Made by a program: the position numbers and the translations under genes
Notes under the pieces: generated by a model
Seen by the model: the letters and a program-made list of their open reading frames with translations, nothing else
Told to the model about the DNA's origin: nothing
Databases searched by the model: none
From: Acidimicrobiales bacterium
Lineage (GTDB): Bacteria; Actinomycetota; Acidimicrobiia; Acidimicrobiales; Acidimicrobilacustridaceae
Assembly: GCA_030830565.1 (NCBI GenBank)
Contig: JAURMR010000002.1
Coordinates: forward strand, 1-40,905
Direction: 5' to 3'
DNA length: 40,905 nt
Shown: one piece after another, positions 1-7,428 of the stretch
Numbering within the stretch: position 1 is the stretch's first letter
How the letters are laid out: each line of letters begins with the position of its first letter

Positions 1-1
1 C

Positions 2-253
2 CACAGAATCGTCGGAGGTGACGAGAACGGCTTTGAGTTAAAAGGCGACAACAACTCCGCGATTGATCCTTGGCGGCCGACGCAAGATCAGATCGTGGGA
101 CAGGAATGGTTCCGGATTCCTAGTCTCGCGGGGTTGCTTGTTCATCTACGCAATCCGCTCGTGTTGGCGATTGCAATTGGATTCATGACGCTGGTAGTGA
201 CCTTGTCGCCGTCCTCGTTGCGATCAACGGTGTGGCAATGGATGAAGAAGTAG
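2..253 (+). CDS. Signal peptidase I family protein, C-terminal part (5' end outside window)
   Basis: The open frame runs in from the left edge and ends at TAG 251-253, giving the last 83 residues. The segment HRIVGGDENGFELKGDNN followed by DPW and VGQEW resembles the conserved C-terminal catalytic box of signal peptidase I of the SipW/archaeal type, where the GDNN motif follows a hydrophobic beta strand. A predicted membrane segment follows (roughly NPLVLAIAIGFMTLVVTL) and then a short basic tail, as in SipW-type enzymes with a C-terminal anchor. The family removes signal peptides on the outer face of the membrane. The catalytic Ser and Lys/His lie upstream of the window and cannot be checked. 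Confidence 0.75.
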   Translation, partial: HRIVGGDENGFELKGDNNSAIDPWRPTQDQIVGQEWFRIPSLAGLLVHLRNPLVLAIAIGFMTLVVTLSPSSLRSTVWQWMKK

Positions 254-260
254 TACTGGT

Positions 261-989
261 TTAGTTCGCAGCGTGAACCGGAGCGAGTGCTTCGGACATC
301 AATCGGTACCGATAGCCGAAACCTCGAACGGATTCGATCGGGGATGAAGCGGGATCATCCCATCCGAGCTTGCGGCGAAGTCGAAGCACGGTGAATTTCA
401 CTCGCGACGTATTCGTCGTTGTGGGGTCGTCCCAAGCCAATTCAAGCAACTGCTCCGGCGAGAGGATCTGTCCAACATGCTGAATAAGTGCCAGCAGTAG
501 ACGGAACTCTCCAGGCGTGAGTTGCACGTCGACGCCATCGGCTTGCACGGAGCGTGAGCGAATATCGATCTGCAGTCGCGGATCGGCGTATTCGGTTTCG
601 GGCTCGCCTTCATCGGTTGCTCGTCGGAGCAGGACGCCAATGCGCGCAATGAGCTCCTGGTGTCCAAACGGTTTTGTTACGTAATCGTCTGCGCCACTTT
701 GCAGGCCTCGGACTTTTTCGGCCTCAAGTCCGCGAGCCGATAGGATCATTACCGGCGTTGTCGTTACGTCACGAATGCGCTGCAGCACCTGCCAGCCGTC
801 CATGCCCGGAAGCCCGATGTCGAGAATGACGAGTGCGGGACGCCGTTCGTGAACGGGACGGAGTCCGTCTGTTCCATTCCCCGCTTCGATGGGCTCATAC
901 CCGGCGTGTTTCAGGCGAATACCGAGAAGGTGACGAATATCGGGATCATCTTCAATGATGAGCACAGTCTTGTGAGTAGTTGACGACAT
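261..989 (-). CDS. OmpR/PhoB-family response regulator
   Basis: A 242-residue DNA-binding response regulator. The receiver domain (about residues 7-120) has the acidic pair D14/D15, phospho-acceptor D57 in VILDIGLPGMDG, the switch Ser in MILSA (S84) and K106 in TKPF. A winged-helix effector domain occupies about 148-235 (LTPGEFRLLLALIQHVGQ and VRGFGYRY are typical). I chose the ATG at 989 because the receiver fold begins directly after it; an in-frame TTG at 1031 would add 14 residues unlike a receiver. It is divergent from the histidine kinase starting near 1127, with about 137 bp between them, so the pair probably shares a control region and may form one signalling system. The signal is unknown. 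Confidence 0.9.
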   Translation of the reverse strand: MSSTTHKTVLIIEDDPDIRHLLGIRLKHAGYEPIEAGNGTDGLRPVHERRPALVILDIGLPGMDGWQVLQRIRDVTTTPVMILSARGLEAEKVRGLQSGADDYVTKPFGHQELIARIGVLLRRATDEGEPETEYADPRLQIDIRSRSVQADGVDVQLTPGEFRLLLALIQHVGQILSPEQLLELAWDDPTTTNTSRVKFTVLRLRRKLGWDDPASSPIESVRGFGYRYRLMSEALAPVHAAN

Positions 990-1126
990 GAGAGCTACCG
1001 CCTTTTTTGTTCGTGTTCCGAGGCTAACCAAAAGAGTTTGCGTTGTGCTCTCGGTGCGGGCCGGTCACGGGTGCGGAACGGTTGCGAAGCTGCAATTTGA
1101 CGAGCCGCAGAGCGATCACGCCCCCA

Positions 1127-2404
1127 ATGCGGTACAACAGAAGCGTGCCGAAGTCAGTACCGATCGCCGCTGAAGTTGATGATGAGTATGAGAACTCTGT
1201 TCGCAGACTTACTTCGCTGCTTCGTGCTGATCCACGCGATATTGCCCCCTCTTCTTTTGACCACCTCGTCCGGCTGGCTCAGAAGGTGATGCAGTGCTCA
1301 AAAGCGGTGCTGATGCTTTCGGGAACCGCTGATCCAGACGAGGGCGATGTCGTGCGTAGTCCGAGTTCGACTCCGATTGATTCAGCCCTCGTGCGGTTTG
1401 CGCTTGACACCGACGAAGCCTTCGTCATCTCTGATGTCGGTGCCGATGAACGCTTTGCGAATGATCCCTTGGTTACTCGACACCGAAGCATTGGGTATTT
1501 TGCGAGCGCGCCGTTGTTGAACACTGTGGGCGAGCGAGTCGGAACCCTCTGTGTGACCGATGAAACTCCGAGAAAGTGGTTGCGATCGAACGAGATCGAT
1601 GCAATGGACGCACTTGCCGGAGCGATCATCGCGGACATGGCGCTTGATGAATCGCGTTTAGAAATTCTCCTGCAGAACACTGAGCTTCGACGCCTCAATG
1701 AAGTGCAGGCACTGAAAGACGATTTCGTTGCCACGGTATCGCATGAGTTACGCACACCACTGACATCAATCATGGCGTCACTTGGACTTCTCGAAGACGG
1801 CATTGTCGGCGACCTTTCCGATGAGGCCCGAGACGTTGTGCGCGTCGCCACGTCGAATTCGGCTCGATTGGTTTCTCTTGTTGACGATCTTCTTGATCTT
1901 GAAAAAATGGAATCGGGAGTGATCGACTTGGTGATCTCTTCAGCATCAGTTGAAGACATCATGGAAGTTTCACTATCGGCTGTTGCTGGCAATGCACAAA
2001 AGTCCGGAATCGAACTCGTTCGTGAAGATCGGTTTGAAACGGGAATGAAACTTGACTGCGATCCGGAGCGAATTGTCCAAGTTCTCGTCAATCTTTTGGG
2101 AAACGCCATCAAGTTCGCCGGTTTCGGAACAACCGTGACACTGAGATGTGAAATCGCGCATCACGATCGCCTGGTGTTTTCGGTGGTTGATTGGGGAGAG
2201 GGAATCCCCGAGGAATCACTTTCCAAACTCTTTGAGCCGTTCTGGCAAGACGACTCATCGGCCTCCCGGCGCGTTGGGGGGACGGGTCTTGGGCTCGCAA
2301 TTAGCAAGAAAATCGTCGATCAGCACCACGGACGACTCGAAGTCGATTCCACGCTTGGAATCGGATCAACGTTCCGAGTGATTCTTCCAATAAAAGCGAA
2401 GTGA
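1127..2404 (+). CDS. Soluble GAF-domain sensor histidine kinase
   Basis: About 425 residues with no membrane segment, so probably a cytoplasmic sensor. An N-terminal GAF domain (roughly residues 35-175, with GYFASAPLLNTVGERVGTLCV typical of the family) is followed by a HisKA domain with H206 in VSHELRTPLTS and an HATPase_c domain with N box (VNLLGNAIKFAG), G1 (WGEGIPEE), F box (FEPFW) and G2 (GGTGLGLAIS). All catalytic motifs are intact. The start is uncertain: ATG 1127 has no clear Shine-Dalgarno, a TTG at 1043 would extend it by 28 residues, and a GTG at 1145 is also possible. It is divergent from the OmpR-type regulator at 261-989, its likely partner. Its 3' end is 2 bp from the convergent hydroxylase gene. 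Confidence 0.88.
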   Translation: MRYNRSVPKSVPIAAEVDDEYENSVRRLTSLLRADPRDIAPSSFDHLVRLAQKVMQCSKAVLMLSGTADPDEGDVVRSPSSTPIDSALVRFALDTDEAFVISDVGADERFANDPLVTRHRSIGYFASAPLLNTVGERVGTLCVTDETPRKWLRSNEIDAMDALAGAIIADMALDESRLEILLQNTELRRLNEVQALKDDFVATVSHELRTPLTSIMASLGLLEDGIVGDLSDEARDVVRVATSNSARLVSLVDDLLDLEKMESGVIDLVISSASVEDIMEVSLSAVAGNAQKSGIELVREDRFETGMKLDCDPERIVQVLVNLLGNAIKFAGFGTTVTLRCEIAHHDRLVFSVVDWGEGIPEESLSKLFEPFWQDDSSASRRVGGTGLGLAISKKIVDQHHGRLEVDSTLGIGSTFRVILPIKAK

Positions 2405-2406
2405 AT

Positions 2407-3504
2407 TCAGGACGCAAGAGCGAGCGGTTGCTCCCCGTTGCCATATCTGCGTTTCTTCCCCCAACCGGGATGTGCGAAAACGTGACCGAGGCGCTCTCGC
2501 CAACTCGATGATTTTGCGATGTCACGAATGATGTCGGCGTATTCATGCGTTGCAATTCGCACGGGGTTGAATGTTCGGATGTTATTGGTGAGTCCATAGC
2601 GAACCCGTTCACCTTCACGCTGGAAGGTGCCAAAGAGTCGGTCCCAAAGAATGAGGATCCCGCCATGATTTTTGTCGAGATACTCCTGCTGCACGCCGTG
2701 ATGGACCCGGTGATGGGAAGGCGTATTAAGAATTTCCTCGGCAACACCGAGGCGATTGATTGCTTCGGTGTGAATCCAAAATTGGTAGATGAGGTTGATC
2801 GCTCGTGCGTTTTCGATCACTCGTGGACGGAACCCGAGCCATGCCATGAGCCCATAGGGAACAAACATTCCAAAGACATCAGCGACGGGTTGACGAAGCG
2901 CAGTCGTGAGGTTGTAGTGCTCACTTGAATGGTGAACAACATGGATCGCCCACAACCAACGGCTTTCGTGCTGAATGCGGTGATTCCAGTAGTAAATGAA
3001 ATCCCAGGCGAGGAGTGCGCCGGCAGTTACGGCAATTCCTGCGCCGAGATCGCGCTTTGCGCCGCCGGAATCCCATAGTCGCTTTGCTGACGTGCGTGCG
3101 GCCCACGTTGTGGAACCGGTGACGACTCCAGCGGCAACAGCAGCAACGCCAGCCGAGGGACGAATGCGTCGTGCGAAACGAGTGAGCGTTGAATCGTCCT
3201 CGCGTTTTGCGAGTGCGTCGGCAACCGTGGTGAGTGCAGCGGCACCAACAGCTGTCCCTACAAGAACTTTGCGGTACTTGCCCTTGCCCTTGCCGGGAGC
3301 AACGGGGGAGAGGAGTGCATGAAGGGCAAGCGGCACATAGAGGCTTGCTGTTCCCATCACAAGGCTGGCGATGGAGTCGCGTTTTTCAAAACCAATGGCG
3401 GAGTCGTTGCCCGCTGCGGCTTGGCGGTCGAGGGCAACCTTTTCAAGGCCCATCGCCGCGAAGAATCCAGGCGTCGCGAGTTGGATGAGATCAATTTCAC
3501 TCAT
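2407..3504 (-). CDS. Fatty acid hydroxylase / sterol desaturase superfamily membrane protein
   Basis: A 365-residue integral membrane protein with the histidine clusters of the superfamily: HRIQH (HX3H), HVVHHSSEHYN and HHRVHHG, which bind the di-iron centre. Known members hydroxylate or desaturate lipids; the substrate here cannot be read from sequence. The N-terminal half carries several hydrophobic stretches (for example ASLYVPLALHALLSPVA and AGVAAVAAGVVTGS). The ATG at 3504 has an AGGAG ribosome site 5 nt upstream and overlaps the TGA of the upstream kinase gene by 4 bp, so translation is likely coupled. The stop lies 2 bp from the convergent histidine kinase gene. Confidence 0.85.
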   Translation of the reverse strand: MSEIDLIQLATPGFFAAMGLEKVALDRQAAAGNDSAIGFEKRDSIASLVMGTASLYVPLALHALLSPVAPGKGKGKYRKVLVGTAVGAAALTTVADALAKREDDSTLTRFARRIRPSAGVAAVAAGVVTGSTTWAARTSAKRLWDSGGAKRDLGAGIAVTAGALLAWDFIYYWNHRIQHESRWLWAIHVVHHSSEHYNLTTALRQPVADVFGMFVPYGLMAWLGFRPRVIENARAINLIYQFWIHTEAINRLGVAEEILNTPSHHRVHHGVQQEYLDKNHGGILILWDRLFGTFQREGERVRYGLTNNIRTFNPVRIATHEYADIIRDIAKSSSWRERLGHVFAHPGWGKKRRYGNGEQPLALAS

Positions 3505-4238
3505 GTGAACTCCTGGATGACTATCGAACGAATTTCGTGATCAGCCTCCCACTCAATCACCGCATGAGCCAGTGGTCGGGTGGGCTCGATGTAGTCGACG
3601 AGATTGGGGAGGTTCACCGTTTCCCACGCGACGTTCACCATCTCAAGGAAGAGCTCTTCGGGAACATCGACCCACGGATCGAAAAACGGCGAATAGGTCG
3701 TGCGAGCGGCATCGCGAAAGTTGCTGGTGCGTTGGATGAACCACTGGCGCATTACCGGTTCATCAGCATGCAAATAGATGCTGATGTCGAACTTTTCGTG
3801 GAACTGCAACGCATTCACACCTTCGAAAATCAACACATCGACTGCGGGAACTTCGATGACATCGTCGACGATGTCGTAAATGTGGTGGTCATAAACCGGG
3901 ACCGACGTTGGCTTCGAGGATCGGGCATCGCCAAGAAATGCCGAGATCGCTGCGGCGTCGTAACTCTCGGGAAAGCCCTTTCGGTCGGTGAGGCCCTTTG
4001 CGGCCAGCACAGCATTTGAATGCAGAAACCCATCGCTGGCGATGACGGCAACTTCGAGGCCGGTGTCTTCTGAAAGTGCCTCGGCAATGGCTGAACTGAA
4101 CGTGCTCTTTCCGACGGCGACACCGCCTGTCACCCCGACGAGAGCAGTCGACCCTTTCGTTGCATGCGCCCCGATAATGAGCGAGAGCACTGGGTCGAAG
4201 TTCGCTTTCGCCATTGCCCAACGGTAGGCCGATGACAC
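3501..4238 (-). CDS. coaA: Pantothenate kinase-like (CoaA/uridine kinase family) P-loop kinase
   Basis: A 245-residue P-loop kinase. GGVAVGKST (about residues 38-46) is the Walker A motif. The stretches IASDGFLHSN, GFPESYD, PVYDHHIYD and LIFEGVNALQ match the conserved blocks of type I pantothenate kinase, the first step of coenzyme A synthesis. It is shorter than the roughly 310-320-residue enzymes I know, mainly through a reduced N-terminal region. The start is GTG at 4238, without a clear ribosome site; ATG at 4214 (MAKANFDP) is an alternative that keeps the kinase core. The gene precedes the lipid hydroxylase with a 4-bp overlap. A related PRK/uridine-kinase function cannot be excluded. 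Confidence 0.8.
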   Translation of the reverse strand: MSSAYRWAMAKANFDPVLSLIIGAHATKGSTALVGVTGGVAVGKSTFSSAIAEALSEDTGLEVAVIASDGFLHSNAVLAAKGLTDRKGFPESYDAAAISAFLGDARSSKPTSVPVYDHHIYDIVDDVIEVPAVDVLIFEGVNALQFHEKFDISIYLHADEPVMRQWFIQRTSNFRDAARTTYSPFFDPWVDVPEELFLEMVNVAWETVNLPNLVDYIEPTRPLAHAVIEWEADHEIRSIVIQEFT

Positions 4239-4326
4239 GGTCTTGGTGAAGCCGAAGTCTTCATCGTCCTACACTCAAGCGACTGCCAGATCATCGGATC
4301 GGCGCACCGCCGCAGGGGGACAAATC

Positions 4327-5208
4327 ATGGGTATGCCGACAGATATCGGCATCGTGGATCTCGGTATGGGATTCCCGTTCACGAGCATCGAAGAGAAGAA
4401 GTCCGCGTACGACTTCTTCAAGGCCAATCTGAAAGACAAGCAGTCTCTTCAGGAGTTTGAGTTCCCTGCTCAGTACATGTTCAAAGACGTCCCCGATGTC
4501 GTTTCGCCCGATACCGATGTCGTGGCGTGGATCGTCGAAAAGATGGACGCATTCAATATCGAACAATGCATGACCGGTGTGAACGAACACTCCATTCGTG
4601 CCAAGGCCGAACATCCGGGTCGTTTCCACCTGTGTGCACAAGCCGATCCCAATAAGGGAATGGAAACCGTTCGAAATCTGAAGCGCCTCAAGGCCGAGAA
4701 CAACATCGTTGCGGCAATGACGTTTCCTAGCGGCATGGTTCCGCAGGTCGGCGTTGGCGACAAGAAGATGTACCCGATCTACGCAACGTGCTGTGAACTC
4801 GACATTCCGATCTGCATCAACGGCGGCATCGTTGGCCCACGCATGCCAAGTTGGCCACAGCACGTTGAACAGTTTGATGAAGTGCTTTATGACTTCCCCG
4901 AACTCACGATGGTGATGATGCACGGTGGCGAACCATGGACGGAACTCGCAGTGAAGCTCATGCTCAAGTGGCCGGGCTTGCACTACATGACCAGCGCGTT
5001 TGCCCCGAAGCATTATCCAAAAGACATCATCAAGTACGCGAACACTCGAGGCAGTGACAAGATCATGTACTGCGGCTATTTCCCCGCTGGACTTTCGCTT
5101 GAGCGTCAGTTCTCTGACATGCCGAACGTTCCGTTCAACGACAACGTGTGGCCGAAGTTTCTGCGTGAAAACGCATTGCGCGTCTTCAAACTTGATCAAG
5201 ACAAGTAG
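4327..5208 (+). CDS. Amidohydrolase_2-fold protein with altered metal-site motifs
   Basis: A 293-residue protein of the amidohydrolase 2 (ACMSD-like) TIM-barrel type. Start ATG 4327 follows a strong AGGGGGA ribosome site; the open frame upstream of it is not protein-like. Overall architecture and the C-terminal block (DKIMYCGYFPAG, then LRENALRVFKL) match the family, but the usual N-terminal HxH is replaced by VDLGMGFP and the usual C-terminal GSD-P signature by CGYFP. H in MMHGGEPW remains. The protein may therefore be a divergent or metal-independent member. It is separated by 6 bp from a downstream SDR gene and is probably co-transcribed with it, suggesting one catabolic or modification route. 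Confidence 0.78.
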   Translation: MGMPTDIGIVDLGMGFPFTSIEEKKSAYDFFKANLKDKQSLQEFEFPAQYMFKDVPDVVSPDTDVVAWIVEKMDAFNIEQCMTGVNEHSIRAKAEHPGRFHLCAQADPNKGMETVRNLKRLKAENNIVAAMTFPSGMVPQVGVGDKKMYPIYATCCELDIPICINGGIVGPRMPSWPQHVEQFDEVLYDFPELTMVMMHGGEPWTELAVKLMLKWPGLHYMTSAFAPKHYPKDIIKYANTRGSDKIMYCGYFPAGLSLERQFSDMPNVPFNDNVWPKFLRENALRVFKLDQDK

Positions 5209-5214
5209 GAAACA

Positions 5215-6060
5215 ATGAAGATTCAAGCGGGAATGGTCGCTGTCGTCACCGGAGCCGGAAGCGGCATTGGGCGTGCGATTGCTGAGAAAGCCGCGCACTC
5301 CGGAATGCGTGTTGTTGCGGCTGATATCGAACAACCCCGTTTGGATGACACGGTTGCTGCGCTCGGTCAGATTGGCGCTCAGGCGATTGGCGTTCGCACC
5401 GATGTTTCGGTTGAGGACGATGTGCAACGCCTTGCCGACGCGGCGTACTTCGAGTTTGGGCAAGTCAATCTGCTGTGCAACAACGCCGGGGTTTTTAGCG
5501 GCGGTCTTATGTGGGAACGCTCGATGGCTGACTGGCGTTGGGTTATGGGCGTGAATGTTGATGGACTCATTCATGCAGTCCGAGCATTTGTGCCGCGGAT
5601 GCTTGAATCCGAGACACCTGGTCACATCGTGAATACCGCTTCGATGGGCGGGCTTGTGACTGGCGCCTACTCCGGTCCGTACTTCACATCGAAGTTCGCG
5701 GCCGTTGGTCTCACCGACTGTCTCGCACAAGATCTTCGAACTACCGGCAAAAACGTGGCCGCCTCAGTCCTTGTTCCGAGCCTTATCAATACGAACATCG
5801 GAACCTCAGGTCGCAACCGCCAAGAACGCTGGGTTGATCGCGATCGTGAAGCGACTCCAGATGCCGAGTTCGTCGAAGCGATGTTGGCTGAGTCCACCGC
5901 TGCAGGAATGGACCCAAACGAAGTTGCGGACCTTGTCTTCGATGCCGTCGAAGCAGAGCAGTTCTGGATCCCAACGCAGCCGAGTTATCACGATCAAATT
6001 CGTGCTCGTCACGAAGACATGCAGGCGTTGCGTGTTCCGGTTCCACCGACGCTCGATTAA
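5215..6060 (+). CDS. Short-chain dehydrogenase/reductase (SDR)
   Basis: A 281-residue classical SDR. The nucleotide-binding motif TGAGSGIG (about residues 12-19), NNAG, the catalytic Ser in NTASMGG and the catalytic pair in YFTSK are all present, so an active NAD(P)-dependent oxidoreductase is expected. D37-like acidic residue in AADIEQ after the second strand hints at NAD preference. The start lies 6 bp after the amidohydrolase stop with a TAGGAAA ribosome site in the gap, indicating an operon. A C-terminal extension of about 40 residues (after NTNIGTSGRNR) may shape the substrate pocket. The substrate is not identifiable. Confidence 0.9.
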   Translation: MKIQAGMVAVVTGAGSGIGRAIAEKAAHSGMRVVAADIEQPRLDDTVAALGQIGAQAIGVRTDVSVEDDVQRLADAAYFEFGQVNLLCNNAGVFSGGLMWERSMADWRWVMGVNVDGLIHAVRAFVPRMLESETPGHIVNTASMGGLVTGAYSGPYFTSKFAAVGLTDCLAQDLRTTGKNVAASVLVPSLINTNIGTSGRNRQERWVDRDREATPDAEFVEAMLAESTAAGMDPNEVADLVFDAVEAEQFWIPTQPSYHDQIRARHEDMQALRVPVPPTLD

Positions 6061-6071
6061 GTCAGAACGCA

Positions 6072-6097
6072 AACGGCGCCCCACGAGGGGCGCCGTT
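6072..6097. terminator. GC-rich hairpin between convergent genes
   Basis: A perfect 11-bp stem (AACGGCGCCCC with GGGGCGCCGTT) and a 4-nt ACGA loop sit between the SDR gene stop (6060) and the stop of the convergent secreted-protein gene (6120). There is no T tract on the plus strand. It most likely ends or protects transcripts from both sides. Confidence 0.7.
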
Positions 6098-6119
6098 CTC
6101 ACAATTCTGTGGCTTTGGA

Positions 6120-6557
6120 TTAATTGGAAGGTGCGCCAGCGCGCTGGATGCCGCAGGTTTGTGCAGCAGCCTTCAGTTGCGTCTTGAACGCGGCGCGTTC
6201 TTCGGCACTGAGCTTGTGGTCGGGCTTGGAAACGCCATTACTAATGAGGCAGTCGCGCTGTTCTTGGGTGAGCTGCGCAGCACGTTGGGCGAATCGGCCT
6301 TTGCCTGCAGGAAGCGTGATTCCGCAGTTGGTTGCAGCCTCGACAATGGCCTGACGCTGTTCAGCAGTCGGCTTGCCTTCGGGGCGGGTGACGCCTTGGC
6401 TCGCCATGCATGTTTTCTGCTCAGCAGTGAGTCGGCTGGATCCGGCTCCCGAGCCAGTGCCGAGTGCGCCGGCCGCGCTGGCGGCGAATACGCCGGTCAG
6501 AGCAGTGGCGCCAAGTGCGCCAACAGCGACGAGTGTGCGGAGTTTGGTGGACGTCAT
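6120..6557 (-). CDS. Small secreted protein with two four-Cys-total LTxEQ repeats
   Basis: A 145-residue protein with a signal peptide (LRTLVAVGALGATALTGVFAASAAGA, likely cleavage near residue 29-30). The mature part is two tandem repeats of about 45 residues: LTxEQxxC, then S(Q/N)GV, a Pro-acidic-Lys segment, AE-R-A and finally AAxxCGI. Cysteines are at 50, 78, 103 and 135, one pair per repeat, consistent with one disulfide per repeat. ATG 6557 has an AGAGGT ribosome site; longer starts would add a non-signal-like tail. It is divergent from a complete two-component system and shares with it a promoter region full of phased repeats, so it is probably a target of that system. The LTxEQ wording recalls Spy/CpxP-type envelope proteins, but I cannot claim homology. 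Confidence 0.82.
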   Translation of the reverse strand: MTSTKLRTLVAVGALGATALTGVFAASAAGALGTGSGAGSSRLTAEQKTCMASQGVTRPEGKPTAEQRQAIVEAATNCGITLPAGKGRFAQRAAQLTQEQRDCLISNGVSKPDHKLSAEERAAFKTQLKAAAQTCGIQRAGAPSN

Positions 6558-6633
6558 GAGTGACCTCTTTGTCTTCTTTTGGGGGTGCGGTGACGGTGGA
6601 CCCGTCGAGACATCACCACCATGGCGAACGGAC

Positions 6634-6709
6634 CTCAAGTGATGGCCAACGTACCCTTGAGATCTGCTGGATCATTCCTTTTCAAGGCAATCTCAAGGTT
6701 CTCTTGAGG
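6634..6709. promoter_or_regulatory. Phased CTCAAG/CTTGAG elements, putative response-regulator operator
   Basis: CTCAAG occurs at 6634-6639 and 6692-6697 and its complement CTTGAG at 6656-6661 and 6703-6708. Read as direct repeats, TCAAGG 6682, TCAAGG 6693 and TTGAGG 6704 start exactly 11 bp apart, the spacing typical of OmpR/PhoB-class binding sites. The region lies between the secreted Cys-repeat gene and the two-component genes and can serve both. Binding by the regulator encoded at 6742 is an inference. Confidence 0.55.
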
Positions 6710-6741
6710 TTCGACGCAGACGAGAACGTCAGGCTTCGCAC

Positions 6742-7428
6742 ATGACAACAAAACCCAAGGTGCTTGTCGTCGATGACGAGGAGAACATTTCCTTCCTCGT
6801 GGCATCTGCTCTAAAACTCGATGGTTGTGAACTGCGAGTCGCAGCAACGGGCCGAGAGGCAGTTGATGCCGCTGAAAAGTTTGCGCCCGATGTCATCGTT
6901 CTAGATGTGATGTTGCCTGACTTCGACGGATTTGAGGTGTTGCGGCGCATTCGCAATGCCGGATGCTCTGCCCCGGTGTTGTTTCTCACTGCACGCGATG
7001 ACACTGATGACAAAGTGCGTGGGCTTATGGCCGGTGGCGACGATTACATTGTCAAGCCGTTTGTTCTTGAGGAACTCGTGGCCCGTGTGCAGGTCCAGTT
7101 GCGCCGTCGAGGCTCGTCTCCGCTTTCTTCGCGCATCCAAATTCATGATCTTGTGATTGATAACGATGCCCATCGAGTATGGCGGGGTGAAACCGAGGTG
7201 TTTCTTTCGGCCACTGAATATCGGTTGCTGTTTTGTCTTGCTTCGAATGCGGGGCGTGCAGTGAGCCGGGCACAGATTCTTGATCATGTATGGCAGTACG
7301 ACTTCGACGGTGAATCGTCGATTATCGAATCGTTCATGTCGAATCTTCGGAAGAAGGTCGACAACGAGGAACCGAAATTGATCCATACCGTGCGCGGCAT
7401 TGGCTACAGCATCCGAGAACCCGGATGA
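6742..7428 (+). CDS. OmpR-family response regulator
   Basis: A 228-residue response regulator. The receiver domain shows D11/D12, phospho-acceptor D55 in VIVLDVMLPDFDG, the Thr in LFLTARD and Lys in IVKPF; a winged-helix domain follows (LSATEYRLLFCLASNAGRAVSR, then VRGIGYSIR). Its stop overlaps the ATG of the downstream histidine kinase (ATGA at 7425), so the two are translationally coupled and form a cognate pair. Most similar in layout to actinobacterial MprA/TcrA/PrrA-type envelope-stress regulators, though I cannot assign one. The phased repeats just upstream suggest autoregulation. Confidence 0.93.
   Translation: MTTKPKVLVVDDEENISFLVASALKLDGCELRVAATGREAVDAAEKFAPDVIVLDVMLPDFDGFEVLRRIRNAGCSAPVLFLTARDDTDDKVRGLMAGGDDYIVKPFVLEELVARVQVQLRRRGSSPLSSRIQIHDLVIDNDAHRVWRGETEVFLSATEYRLLFCLASNAGRAVSRAQILDHVWQYDFDGESSIIESFMSNLRKKVDNEEPKLIHTVRGIGYSIREPG

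Noticed and set aside
4291-5730. A 479-codon open frame on the minus strand across the amidohydrolase and SDR genes
   Set aside because: Its translation is His/Arg/Val-rich with no family features, and both plus-strand genes have clear domains and ribosome sites.
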